Source of the DNA: Desmodesmus armatus
Lineage: Eukaryota > Chlorophyta > Chlorophyceae > Sphaeropleales > Scenedesmaceae
NCBI GenBank assembly: GCA_007449985.2
Contig: VIIQ02000592.1
Coordinates: 930,001-994,000, forward strand
Reading direction: 5' to 3'
DNA length: 64,000 bases
The position numbers were made by a program, and so were the translations under genes. The notes under the pieces are model-generated. The model was given only the letters and a program-made list of their open reading frames with translations, did not search any database and was not told the origin of the DNA. Shown here one piece after another: positions 12,201 to 23,898 of this stretch. The stretch's first letter is position 1. Every line of letters begins with the position of its first letter.

Positions 12201-14766
12201 ATGGGCTTCTGCTTGTTCAGCAGGTTCCACTCGTGCTGCGTCTCCTTGACCTGGGGGTAGGGGAAGCAGGGGGGGGGAGGAGGCAGGGGCACGACAGCAG
12301 ATGGCATGAAGATAACATCAGTGAGGGGAAGCTGTGCTGTGCTGTGTGTTGTGCACATATGACACAACACAGTGAGAGGAGAGGCGAGAGGGAAGAGCCG
12401 AACTTGCGCCATGGCTGTTGCCTTGCATAATCAAAGAAGAGGCGCCTGTTCAGGTGCCCCATCTTTGATGACGCCAATGCAACATGCATGGCGCAAGCAA
12501 CACTGCACACAACTCACCATGCGCCACCACACGTGCAGAGCAACACGTCCAATTGCTACATGTGCAAAGCCCACAACATGTGCAGCACAACCAGTGCCAC
12601 GGTCATCAGCATGGCTTGCAGCCTGCAACCTCCCTGTGCTGCTTCACACCTCATTGAAGCTGCAGACCCGCCCAACTGCCCACCTGGTCCATAACTGCTG
12701 CCCCCTGATTTGATATCACCATCAGCATTGCCCACAGCACCAGCCCTGTTCCACTGCCCTGCCCTCCGCCCTGGCCTGCTGCAGTCACCCTCTAGCGCCC
12801 TCGGCTGCTACTGCCGCCCTGTCCAACCCACTGTTGCCGCCCCTGCTGCCCAACCCTCCCCTGCTGCAGCCACCCTCCAGCGCATGGGCTAGGATCCCAC
12901 AGCCACCCTGTCCTGCCCACCAGTGGCACCAGGCCGCCACTGTCGCCCTGCCCTGCCCCAACATTAGTGCTGAACCGCCGCAGTCGCCCTGCCCAACCAG
13001 TGGTGCAGAACCGCCGCTGTCGCCCTGCCCGACCCGCACTGCCTACGGTCTTCTTCTTCTGCCGCCCTGCCCTGCCCAAGCAGTGGTACTAGTCCGCCAC
13101 CGCCGTCCTGCCCTGCCCAAACATTGGTGCTGAGTCGCCGCTGTCGCCCTGCCCAACCCGCCCTCACTGTCCCTGCCTACCGCCCTGCCCAACCCGCCCT
13201 CACTGTCCCTGCCTACCGTCTTCTTCTTCTTCTCCTTCTTCTCTGCCTCCTCGTCCACCTCCTCAATCTTGCCCTCCTCCTCCTCCTTCTTCTCCTGAAG
13301 CAGCAGTGGACACGCAGGCAGGCAGGCAGGACAGTGCAGGCAGGCAGCACGGGGAAGGTGTCGATGGGGGTTTGTGTGTGCAGGGAAGCAGGTGACACCT
13401 CAAGAAGCAGAGGCCTGCACCACATACACCACACGTTTGGTGCCTCATGCATAGCACGCCATGCCAGCTGGTTCAGGGTTGCACCACTCTCAAAAAACCC
13501 GTCAATACATATTCTAGTTGCGCGGCACAGCATGCGCGGCACAGCATGCACAGGACAACTAGCCCAACAGCTTGCCCAACACTGCTGACAACCTTTCGCG
13601 CTGCTCGTCAGCTTCACAGCCAGCTGTACTGCTGCCGTGCATCACCTGCTACTTGCAACTACTCGCCAGCCACGATCCTTTACAGGTGCTGCTTGGGGCT
13701 TTGGCACTGCCACTAAATGCCGCCGCTATCCCACCCACCCATGCTGCCGCCATTGCTGCTGCTGCTGCTGCGCTGCTACTGCTGCTGCTGCGCCGGCAAA
13801 GCAATCAATCTGCACAGTGCCTGCTCAGCCAGTCAGCCGCTCACTTCCTCCTCCTCGTCGTCAGAGACCTCCTTGTCGACAGTCTTGCTGGTCCACAGCT
13901 GGATGGGGTAGCTGATGAACTCGCTGTGCTTCTTCACCAGGTCCTTGATACGCCGCTCCTCGAGGTACTCCATCTGGTCGTCCTTGAGGTGCAGGATAAT
14001 CCTGGTGCCGCGTCCCAGGGGCTCGCCCTCTGTGTCGCGGGTGATAGTGAAGCTGCCACCTGCCTGGGACTCCCAGACGTACTGCTCGTCGTCGTTGTGC
14101 TTGGTGGTGACGGTGACCTTGTCGGCCACGAGGTATGCTGAGTAGAAGCCGACACCGAACTGGCCGATCATGGAGATGTCAGCACCAGCAGACAGGGCCT
14201 CCATGAAGGCACGGGTGCCTGAGCGGGCGATGGTGCCCAGGTTGTTGATCAGGTCGGCCTTGGTCATGCCGATACCGCTGTCCTGGATGGTGAGGGTGTT
14301 GTTGGCCTTGTCAGGGATGAGGTGGATGAACAGCTCTGGCTGGGACTCCAGCACAGACTTGTCTGTGAGGGACTGGAAGCGGATCTTGTCAATGGCATCG
14401 CTGGCATTGCTGATCAGCTCACGAAGGAAGATTTCCTGCATGCAAGAATCGATCCAGCAAGCAGCCAGGGGCAAAGGGTGAGGGGCACGGACAACCCGCT
14501 CTAGAGGATTCCATCGGCGCGCCAAGTGCTGGTGTTGCACTGGTTGCCTGGCTGCCTAAGCTGCTGGGCGTGACATGCACCAGAACATCGTCTGTCAAGG
14601 TCTGTATGGCTTGCCTCCACTGCATGCTGCTCCTGCGTGCGCCCCACTGCCGTGCTACTGCTGGTTTTGTGGCTTCGCGTACCTTGTTGCTGTAGAAGGT
14701 GTTGATGATCAGAGACAACAGCTGGTTGATCTCTGCCTGGAATGCATACTCCTCCCGCTCTGCCAT
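9227..14766 (-). CDS. HSP90A: Cytosolic HSP90 molecular chaperone
   Basis: Nine exons on the minus strand: 14683-14766, 13845-14435, 13217-13294, 11858-12250, 11306-11442, 10971-11089, 10431-10546, 9998-10113, 9227-9695. All phases agree and give 700 residues, the usual length. The N-terminal GHKL ATPase domain has ELISNASDA (Glu34, Asn38), DSGIGM (Asp80) and [13 protein letters not shown]. Exon 3 (26 codons) encodes almost exactly the Lys/Glu charged linker. The middle domain follows, with [10 protein letters not shown] carrying the catalytic-loop Arg. The C-terminal dimerisation domain ends in MEEVD, the TPR-cochaperone docking signal that marks the cytosolic/nuclear form. HSP90 is an ATP-driven dimer that folds kinases, receptors and other clients. 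The protein is intact. Introns are large, and intron 3 contains a GC-rich minisatellite. Confidence 0.98.
12760..13216. repeat. GC-rich minisatellite in HSP90 intron 3
   Basis: On the plus strand the sequence is built of degenerate units around CGCCCTGCCCAACCC and CTGCCGCCCTGCCC. It ends in two near-identical copies of a unit of roughly 37 nt at about 13140-13216, right up to the exon 3 donor. On the transcribed (minus) sense it is G-rich (GGGCAGGGCGG type) with many G-triplets. Confidence 0.6.
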
Positions 14767-15367
14767 GGCTGCTTGTGTCTGCTTTGTTCAGTCGAGATCA
14801 AGAAGTGAGTAGAGCGCTGCTGTGGCGCCTTGCAAGCGCCGAATCACTGAAAGACTGAACGTTTGAAGCAACCTTTGCAGGAAGCAACACGGCGTGCAAC
14901 AGGTATATGTAGTGGCGCGTGCGGTTTTGCAGGTCAATGACTAGAAGGATCCAGAGCTTCCAGTCATCCTTCCAGTAACAGGGCTCACAGCTGCCTCAGC
15001 AAATGTGTGCGTTCTCTGTCGCCCAACCTACTTACACTTTGAAGCTGTTTGTGCTCAAGCATGACACAGCACACCTAGCAGCACATCCAGCAGCAGACCC
15101 GACCTCTCTGTTTGCCTGCAGCCCATATGTGTGCACCTCTGCTTGACACGTGATTCAACACATGAACACAACCAATGTACTTGGAGTCAAAATTAGACGT
15201 TTCTGGCAACCAGCAACGCTGCTGGCTGAAGTTTTGATGCTTTGCGCCTGGCAATGGGTTGCAGCAAGGATATCAGCGCAGCAGAATTGGGCTGCTGCTA
15301 TTGCTCGCCATAGTGCCTTGTGAGTTACAAGTTGTAAGTGGCATCAAGACCCTGGCAGCTGCTGTTG
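14767..15367. promoter_or_regulatory. HSP90 promoter/5' UTR region and 3' flank of the transporter gene
   Basis: The HSP90 promoter must lie here, reading leftwards. On the minus strand an ACATATACC TATA-like stretch lies near 14900-14910. GAA triplets at 14841, 14849, 14857 and 14865 (plus strand) are evenly spaced by 8 nt. No canonical three-unit heat-shock element (GAAnnTTCnnGAA) was seen. A TTACA at 15325-15329 is the complement of TGTAA and could be the transporter's polyadenylation signal. Confidence 0.4.
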
Positions 15368-17890
15368 TCAATGATGCCCTCCCGCTGTCAGGTCCTGCGT
15401 GCTCCTGCTGCTCCGTGACCCCATACCCCCAGTGCTGCGTATCAGCGGCGTACCCTCTGACACCAGCATTTCCCTGCTGGATATCCGCTGTAGCTTTTCT
15501 CTGGATGCAACATGCGGCAGCTTCCCGCCCGCCTGCACAGGCAACAGCGGCTTCCCTTCAGCACTGCTGCCGCTAGTGCTACTGCTGCTGCTTCCGGAAG
15601 ATGCCATGCTGTTTAAGAACCCATACAGCACCATCCCTCCAACTGCCAGCAGCATGCCCAGGGCCTTCCTGGCAGGCATCTGCTCATGAAGCACCACCCA
15701 GCTTGTGAGCAACACCAGAATGGTCTTGGTGTGGCCCAACACCTGTGACCCAACACACAGCAGCAGCAGGGCAGCAAAGGTTTCGCCTTTGCGCTAAGCA
15801 AGCAAGGAAGCAACTGCACAGGCATCACCAACAGCATGCACTGCCAGCCGCAGCAGGCCCTGACACTGCGCACGTGCCAGGAATGATGCAGTTGGGTTTG
15901 GTGTCTGCCTGGATCAGCAGGTGCACCCGGCTGGACTTTCTCAAGTATGGCAGCACTAGTGGCATGAGCGCTGCTGCTGTGCTGCAGGCCTTTGAATTGA
16001 GCCATGCCACTCTTCAGCTGACACAGCACCAGTCCACCTGCTGTGACACCCTTGCTACTGCACGCCTGGCCTCTGCGCATGCTGCCCTGAAACCAATATG
16101 TTACAGCACGCCCTTGCTGCCACATACACTCTCCACATGCTCATACACACCTGGAAAGTGACTGCACTGAAGCGCCCCAAGCACATGAACTGGCTGATGT
16201 TGACACCAACAGATATCAAGCACGACAACAGCAGGCAGCCCATGCCAGGGGTCGTCATGGTGTAGCTGCTGACCCAGTCCCCACTGACCGCCTTGTCCAC
16301 AAAAGGCCCCACCAGCAGCAGCATTACGCCCTGCACTGGGGCCGTGTTGGCCAGCAGCTGATGGCTCTGCAGCTTGTGCTGCCGCTGTATCGTGCCGCAA
16401 AGGATCTGCTGCATGCCGCTGGATACGACAGATATGGCTGCAATGATGAGGCCAAGGGGGCGCACAGACACGTCGGTGACAGTCCTGCATGCCCCAGCAC
16501 ACAGCACAGGCAACAGCAGGAGCGCTGTCAGGTATGCACAACTCACTGTGCAGGGATGATGCATGGGAATGTTGCATGTGCATGTCAGCCGCAGGGGGCA
16601 GGTAACATCGCCCAACTGCGTGGTTGTGGGCTTCAGCAGAAGCTACCAGGGCATGCCCTGCCCACTGCTGCCACTGAACAGCAATCAAAGCCATGTCTGC
16701 TAGAGCATCAGAAGCAGGATCTGCAGGGAATATAAAGCACAGCAAGACCCGGGTTTGAGGCTGCACAGCGGTGCAGCGCACGCAGCTGCTTCACTCACAC
16801 AACTGCCACTCCCAGGATGACTAATAGGATGGAGCACACAACTGGCGTGGTGAAGCGGCGGCCCATCGCAAACAGCTCCACTAAACAAACGAATGGGATG
16901 ATCAATAACTTAGCGATCTGTTGGCAGGGGGAGAGAACAAAGGCAGGGCGACCAGTGGGCATGGAGGCGGCTGCTGTTGACGGCTGGCAGCGGCGGGCTT
17001 GGTGCATGATGCAACTGTGCTGTGCCGCGCTGTGCTGTGGACTACCTGAAGCCGCGCTGCTGGGGAGCCAAGCGCGTGCTGCTGCTGCTGCCATTGCTGC
17101 CGCTGCACCTGAAATGCCAGCCGTTCTACCGTCAGTCAATGACTGAGAGCATGCTGCAGCCTGTGTGCCCGTCCATGCTGGGCACTGTCCTTCGCAGCTG
17201 CAGGCACTCCTTGCACAAACTTGCCTGATAAAAACCCACTGTGTTGACAAGCAGGGAGAGGTTCAAACTGGCAATGCTGACGTTGGCAACAACGGAAAAC
17301 AATAGTGTAACTGCACAGCCACACATACACACACAAGAGTGTTGTTCAGAGCGGGGCACGGCCCAATTGCACAGACAGCTGCCTGCAGCTCCCAGTGCTC
17401 AGCAAGCAGTATGCGACATCCACTAGCTCGTCATGGCATGCAGCAGCTGCTGTTTGTTTGCTTACAATCAGACCATGCTGCGCAAGCATTGAAGGCTGAG
17501 TACACCCCCCAGTGTGGTGGGGTCCAGGAGTGACTGGCACATTGTGCTGACACCGACTGTGAGCGCACCTTTCCAGGGTACAGTTGCTTTTGATGCTAGA
17601 CCAAGAAGCTGTGTTACGGTGACAAAGGCTGCTGCTGAGAGAAAGTGCAGGGCGCACAGCGTGGTCGCTGCAGCAGCGGCACGGCAGGACAGGGGTCAGC
17701 ACAGGCCCACAAGCTGCATGCAACGCTCATGGGGCCAGAGACACTCACCAAAGGTGAACTTATACCCCGTCTTGGAGTCCATCAGGACTTTATTGACGAA
17801 GACAATAAACACGGAAGTGGCAACATTGAAGAACCAGGCAGCGGCGTCCGCGACCGTCTGAGCCTGTGCATGTGCACTAGCATCCTTCAT
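15368..17890 (-). CDS. Nucleotide-sugar transporter of the TPT/DMT superfamily
   Basis: Six exons on the minus strand: 17749-17890, 17569-17667, 17225-17310, 16799-16917, 16151-16484, 15368-15742. Phases agree and give 384 residues. Hydrophobic helices run throughout. Family-like segments include NKVLMDSKTGYKFTFATTL, NTVGFYQIAKLLIIP, VVTVTDVSV, LISVGVNISQFMCLG, and VLGHTKTILVLL. These match plant Golgi UDP-rhamnose/UDP-galactose and UDP-xylose carriers, which exchange a nucleotide sugar for UMP. The exact sugar cannot be told. The C-terminal 60 residues are a Ser-rich, charged, probably cytosolic tail that is longer than usual. Intron 3 starts with GC (CAG|GCAAGT) rather than GT. That choice is required to keep YQ-IAKL continuous. 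Some shorter plastid phosphate translocators look alike, but there is no transit peptide here. Confidence 0.85.
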
Positions 17891-19026
17891 AGCGTATCTA
17901 GTTCAGCTCCTGTGCACCAGAGCCGCAGCCTTCGCCTCAGCTGCACATGCAAGATCACGCCACGTTTGCTGCTTTGATGGCTCGTTTTGATGCTTGAAAC
18001 GGAGTCTGCCCTGCAGCCTTTTGCTTTGAACTGCATAGTAATGTTTCTCCAGTAAGGCAACCACCACCCTAGTCAACCAAATTGGTAGTCCCGCGCAGAG
18101 CCGGCTGGCACCAGCAGTGACTGGCCATATGCTCGTAGGGGACGTGTCCAGTGCTGTTCACAATTCCAGACTGCGATGACTGTTTTTATGTGCGGCAACA
18201 GCTTGCCGGTTGCACACTGCCAGGCTGGCTTGGCAGCAGGATGGACTGGTACTGCCTCGTTTTGGCGCTTGCATGGTCTACATACCTCCTTTCCATTGTT
18301 ACTTGTCAAAACAACGACTAACTCAAACACAACCACCAAACCCACTGACTGCACCGTTGGTCACTGTATGAGTGGTATGTATATCCAACCATTGAGCTCC
18401 ATCCACACCAGCTGCTGGTGCGGCACATCATCACAACCATCTCAGCGCTGCACATTACTGGCAGCTTATTCAGCAGTAGCGACGAAATGGAGGCTGAGCC
18501 TCAGTTCTTCCTGCCAGCCGTTCTGCAGCATACCTTGCAACGATCACCAGCAAGTTCCGGGCGGCCCTGCAAGGGGCAAGCTTGGCCCTGCAGCAACTGC
18601 AAGAGCTGTGGTGCTGGCCCCCAGGATGCAACAGCACCAATGCGTTGCACGCCCTGGCAGGACAACCCAGGTAAGTCGACAGCCACTTGAAAAACATGGT
18701 GGAGAACAGATCAGGCAACATCTCCCGAGTGCATGCATGCACAGACTCGGCCATGCACTGCAGCTGGCTGCTGGCAGCACACAGATGCTGGCAGCCCTGC
18801 TGTGATGCAATACACGCACTGGTCCACCTGATGCACCAAACAGGAACGCACCAGCCACGGAGCTGCTGCTGCTGCCGTCCGGTCAAGTCAATATGGCCAA
18901 CACACTGAACGCCAACACTCCAATTCTCAGTGTACTGTCGACATACACAAAGCAAACGCAATACAAAAACTAGGCAAGACGGTCTATACTGGGCTTCGGT
19001 AGTCAATCATCTGCTGCATGGCAAGA
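17891..19026. other. Intergenic region, possible unplaced exon near 18,480-18,671
   Basis: Mostly featureless. One stretch on the plus strand reads protein-like but switches frame: EAEPQFFLPAVLQHTLQ in one frame and ITSKFRAALQGASLALQQL in another. It ends at a consensus donor (CCCAG|GTAAGT at 18671/18672), with an acceptor-like site at 18763/18764. It could be a remnant of a gene or chance. I do not call a gene. Confidence 0.25.
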
Positions 19027-22000
19027 TCAGGCGGTAGCGGCATTCCCAGCACCGTCACCCTGTGCTGCACCCATCATTGCATGAGCTCCACCCGACCTCA
19101 GCTTCCTGCCACTGCCGCCGCTACCTCTCCTGTCCCGGAAGAGTGAGATGCGCTCCCTGAACTGCTGGAACTCAGGGAAGTCTATGAAGAAGGGCAGGCC
19201 AGCATCACCTGTACCTGGGCCTTCTGCTGTGGTGGGCTGCAGGTTGCAGTTGCCCAACACCTCCTGCAGTGCAAAGAGAAGGGTGCATGCATGGGTGGCA
19301 GTGACTGATTGAAGTTGGCCTGTTTCTTGGACAACTCGGACGCGGCTTGCAGATGGGTCCTGGCGACCAGCATGCGCTGCTTTGGTGCCGTGTACCAGCA
19401 CACAAATCAGCACATCACGAACTAGCACCACCTAGCACATCAACAGGCTCGCTGAGAGAGACACTGAAGCGCTCCCAGCGCAACAAGGACAAATTAATGC
19501 ACAAGCATAGTCCACTCAATTGCTCAACCGAGTATATCCCCAGCTAGGCTTGCTTTTGTTCCCCAGCTGAACTCACCCTTGTGGTGGTTGACCCAGACTC
19601 GGCAAAGGCGCCAGAGGGTCCGCACTTGGCGAAAGCGTAGCTCTTGGCAGTCACCAGCACATCGCAGCCTGTCTTCTGGTCCTTCTCGATGACCTGGGAC
19701 AGGGCCCTGGCATAGGCCTCTGCACTGGCGCCTCCCTCACAGCTGACCACGGCAATGGCAGCAGCAAGACCTGCGGCCTCCTCACCACCAGCTGCAGCAG
19801 CACAAGGGTGGGATGGTGGGGTGAGCAGTAAGTAGTTAGTATTGCAGCCGCTGCATGTCCTTACTCTCTCCAGATGCTCCTGCCAGGTGTGTCAGGAGCA
19901 TCTGGAGAGGTTTCAACTGACTGTAAGCACATGCGCGCAAGGCTTATCAACGATGTGCGCGGCTGTGGTCCAGTTGTGCCCCCAAATACATTCGTCTGTG
20001 CTCTGCTGTAATGACACGAGGCACCGCTGCCACATGCCTGCTACATGCCTGCTACATGCCGGGGGCAGACATGTCAAACCGTGTCGGACAAAGCAAACTG
20101 CAAACAAGCTGATCATATGCACATGCTGGAGCCAACAGTCACTGTTGTTTGCCGATGGCCGACCTGCAGAGGCTGATGCGAATGCCTGGGCGTATGCCGT
20201 TGTGGCCTGCTCTCCTCCTGCGTTGATGGCATCAGCAACTGCCAGGGCGTAGGCGTTGACGCTGTTGTCACGGCCAGACACGGCAAAGGCTTGAGCCTGC
20301 AGGTGGAGGGGGCATGTGCAAGCGTAGACACAAACACAGTCAGCCACAGTCAGTTTCAAACTGACGACTGACAGATTCAACTTTACAATGTCTTGCCGAC
20401 CAAGTCAGCACGTACCACCATCGACCATGCTGGCGGTCGGCAGGCTTCTCTGGCACATGTCTGTCAAGTGTAGTGTATTGGTGTGCTTGCAACACTCACA
20501 ACATGGCCGACCATCAGCAGCATGTAAGCCGCTTGCGTAGTACGCCCACTGTGGGCAACCATTGAGCGACTCAATATGTAGGCACGCACAGAAAGACACC
20601 ACACGTGCTCCCTTGCCCCTGAATGCAGACATCGCAATTGCGTCCAACGCGGCGGCTGCACGCCCGCTGCGGTTGCAAGAGCAGGCGAGATCTTACCTGT
20701 GAGCGAGCAAAGGTCTCCACCACTCCCTGCTCAACAGAAGATACGGCGGTGGCTGCAAAGGCTGCGGAAGCGGCCTGCCTGTTGTTGGTTGCAGCGCGCG
20801 ATGAAGCAGTAGCAGTGGCTGTAGCAATGGCCTCCGTCTGTCCAGAGGTCTGGGCAAAAGAGAAGGACTGGGCCACTGCAGGAGCACAGGACAGCACATT
20901 GTTGTTACAACACATGCAAGTAGACAGCATGTACCTAGTAAGATGTCACACCGTTGTGCTTTGGCAGGGCATGATGGGGGAGCTGGTGCCAGGATGGTGC
21001 ATACCGTATGCTATGTATGGGGCCCAGTAGACGCCTCGGAGGGCCTTAGGGGGGACGATGCTATCTGGGCCCAGGCATTGCATACGCGTACGCTGTACGC
21101 TGTGACAAGCAGTCAACGCATTTGCCAGCTAAAACCCTGAAAGTGACCTGACCTTTTGACACCGTCCAGGGACATAGCTGTAGATCGTCATCCCTGCCAG
21201 CTGGAGCTCTGCACTACACTACACTGCACTACACTGCACTACACTGCCGCCCGGCGGTGACAGTGTACTCCAACGCCCCGTCAGTGAGGCCTCACAAAGA
21301 CCGGCGCTAGTGTGATCACCACCAAGTACTTACGTGCAGATGCGATGGTCTGGGTCTGGCCCTTGCCGGAAGCAGAGGCAAAGCAGCTGGAGATGAAGTC
21401 ACTGGCAGCCCGGGGGTTGCTGGCAGCAGTCTTGCTGGTGGCCTGTTGCAAGCAAAACACTTCCTTGGTCAGCAGATAAACCTCGACAGCATGACAGCAA
21501 TGACATCTAGCTGCATTATGTTCACCATGTGGCCACTGCCAGGCTGACAGACACGGCTTGCACCCGGTAGGCAGCCTATATGTTGAGCCTATATGATGTC
21601 GAGACATCACACAGCCTCTGCCTGCCCGGAGACAAAGCGCTTGCAAGGCTGCAATCGTATAAGCAAGGGTCCATCCTTCTGACAGCCCTCAAGCAACTAG
21701 TAATGTGACCGCATCGTACGCGCCGTGTACTTTGAAAGTACTAGTAGCCAGCTTACCTGAGCCCATGCCGTGGACACTGCCGCAGTCTGCTCTCCTGTTG
21801 CCCCAACAAACGCCTCAACAGTGGCCGTCGCCAGCGCATCAGTGTTGCCAGAGGAAGACGCAGACGCCTGCGCAGACGCCAGCACACTTCCAAAGGCTGC
21901 TGCGTCCCGGGTGGCCGCAGTTACAGTCACCTGGGCCACAGCGGCAGTGTTGGTGGCCGCGGCTTGGCTCACGGCAGCACCGGCAGCGTTGGCGGCGGTG

Positions 22001-23898
22001 GGGTTGCTGCCGACTGCGCTGAGGATGGTGGTGGCGGCCTCTTCGGAGTCTCCAGAGCGGAGGGCTGACAGGGCGGCGGCGTCGGCTTCGCCGGCTGCAT
22101 GAGGATACAGCAGCAAAGCACAGCAACAGGTGTTTCAGTCACGTCCTGACGTTACAGGTGATCTGGCAGATGCGGGATGGAGCCAATGACACGGCCGGAA
22201 AGCAGAGGGGCTTGGTTGGTGAGGCTTATAAGGGACACCCCTACTAGGGGTGTAGTACTTCTACACCCCCAATAGTAAAGCCACTGATGCATCATTCATC
22301 ATATGATGAAACAGCAAATCAAAGCAGAGAAAGGCCTCACCTGAGCCATTGCCAGCAGCAGGGGAGGGGCTGGGTGCAGAGCTGTTGTCCGAGCCATTGG
22401 CAGGGCTGGGGCTGGGAGATGGGCTGGCATCGGATTCGTTGGCAGCCAGCGCAGCGGCAGGACTGGGGCTGGGAGATGGGCTGGCATCAGATTCGTTGGC
22501 AGGGCTAGGGCTGGGGGATGGGCTGGCATCAGATTCGTTGGCAGCCAGTGCAGCGTCAGGGCTGGGGCTGGGGGATGGGCTGCTGTCAGAATTGTTCGCA
22601 GCCAGAGTTGCCTCAGGGCTGGGGCTGGGGGATGGGCTGCTGTCAGAGTCATTGGCAGCCAGAGTTGCCTCAGGGCTGGGGCTTGGGCTAGGGCTGGCCT
22701 CCTCTGGGCTGGCACTGGGGCTTGGGCTGGGGCTGGCCTCTGTCACGACGGTCAGGCCAGCGCTGGAGCTATCGCTTGGGGTCGGGCTTGGGCTGGCCTC
22801 TGTTGCAGCAGCCAGGCCAGCGCTGGGGCTTTCGCTGGGGCTTGGGCTTGGGCTGGCATCTGCAATCAAAATGGTTGCAGGAGCCGGGCTTGGGCTTGGG
22901 CTGGAGGTCTCTTCCGCTGGTGAGGATGATGGGGAGGATGCTGCTGCACCCTCGGAGCCACCGGTTGTGGTGCTGTCACCATCGGATGTGGGTGCTGGTG
23001 ATGGGGAGGAGGCTGCTGCACCATCGGAGCCACCGGTTGTGGTGCTGTCGCCGTCAGATGTGGGTGCTGGTGATGGGGAGGAGGCTGCTGCACCATCGGA
23101 GCCATCTGTTGTGCTGTCACCATCTGATGTAGGTGCTGGTGATGGAGAGGATGCTGCTGCACCATCAGAGCCACCGCTTGTGGTGCTGTCGCCGTCAGAT
23201 GTGGGTGCTGGTGACGGGGAAGCCCTCCGGGATGCTGCATTGGAGCTGGGCCTTGGGGAGTCTGCGTCCTCAGATGTTGTCCTGAATGTCGTGGGTGCTG
23301 GAGATGGGGAGGCCTCTGCTGCATCAGAGCCACCAGTTGTTGGGGCAGGGCTGTCTTCAGTGGTAGCACCGCCTGTTGTGGATGGAGGTGAGGGGGAGGG
23401 AGCTGATGCACCGCTAGAACCGCTTGTGTCACCAGAAGGAGTGCTGTCTGTCGCAGGTGCTGGTGATGCGCCAGCAGATCCTGCACCGGCGCCGGTTGCG
23501 TCGCCAGTAGGAGCTGGGCTGGAGACAGCAGAAGGCTCTGCAACAGCAGCAGGAGTAAAAGGTGACAGGTCGTGTCAGCTGCAGCAGCTGGGCTTATAAG
23601 GACCAAAGGCGCCAGCTGTCACAGTCGCCCTTGGAGCCTGCCCTAGTTGGCTGCCATAGCTCGTTAGCTAGTGCGCTTACCAGGGGAAGGGCTGGGGCTT
23701 GGAGATTCCTGCAGCAGGGTCCTCTCAGCACCTGCAGCACAAAGAGCGTGTGATCAACTTTGGGCACCTGCCAAAGTGTGCAGCACCCAAGTCAGGTTGG
23801 TGCGAGTGCTCACCAAGGAAGCGCGCTTCCGAAGACAAGATGAACATAGCTATCAATATCACTGCGCATGCAGCGCTGCTGCGCTTGTGCTGCGCCAT
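19027..23898 (-). CDS. Secreted Ser-Pro-repeat / Ala-rich protein, putative wall or matrix protein
   Basis: Nine exons on the minus strand: 23814-23898, 23681-23731, 22341-23537, 21757-22094, 21334-21442, 20697-20875, 20164-20296, 19577-19791, 19027-19263. Phases agree and give 847 residues. Residues 1-26 are a signal peptide. A 17-codon exon then gives RTLLQESPSPSPSP. Exon 3 (about 400 residues) is Ser-Pro-rich and repetitive, with units such as SPSPAPTSDGDSTT and SPSPSPEATLAAND. Such runs are usual targets of prolyl hydroxylation and O-glycosylation in algal walls. Residues from about 445 on are Ala-rich with aromatic-Ala motifs (AYAQAFASASA, SFSFAQT, ETFARS, SYAFAKC), plus a few Cys. Exons 4-8 carry variants of this pattern. 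The C-terminus has the short segment LPFFIDFPEFQQF and a basic Gly/Arg tail. No family is recognised for the Ala-rich part. The neighbour at 26184-27500 shares its N-terminal architecture. Confidence 0.8.
19866..19909. repeat. Perfect 17-bp inverted repeat with 10-nt loop
   Basis: Arms 19866-19882 (CTCTCCAGATGCTCCTG) and 19893-19909 are exact reverse complements. They lie inside the intron between exons 7 and 8 of the Ala-rich protein gene. Sequence alone does not say whether this is an RNA hairpin or a transposon footprint. Confidence 0.8.
21210..21247. repeat. Short tandem repeat of CACTACACTG
   Basis: About four copies of a 10-nt unit (with 5-nt sub-periodicity, CACTA/CACTG), in the intron between exons 5 and 6 of the Ala-rich protein gene. 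Confidence 0.7.

Noticed and set aside
13733..13800. CTG/GCC-rich run near HSP90 exon 2 as a possible Ala/Leu-rich exon
   Set aside because: It lies in the intron between exons 2 and 3. HSP90 sequence is continuous across the splice without it.
14767..15250. Canonical heat-shock element upstream of HSP90
   Set aside because: GAA and TTC triplets are present but none form the GAAnnTTCnnGAA arrangement.
18176..18805. 209-codon plus-strand open frame
   Set aside because: No domain and no start context. The most protein-like pieces lie in the other two frames, so at most a remnant.
22349..23599. 416-codon plus-strand open frame rich in GLGLGDG
   Set aside because: It is the antisense of the Ser-Pro repeat exon. 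The minus strand has signal peptide, matching splice phases and a normal wall-protein composition.
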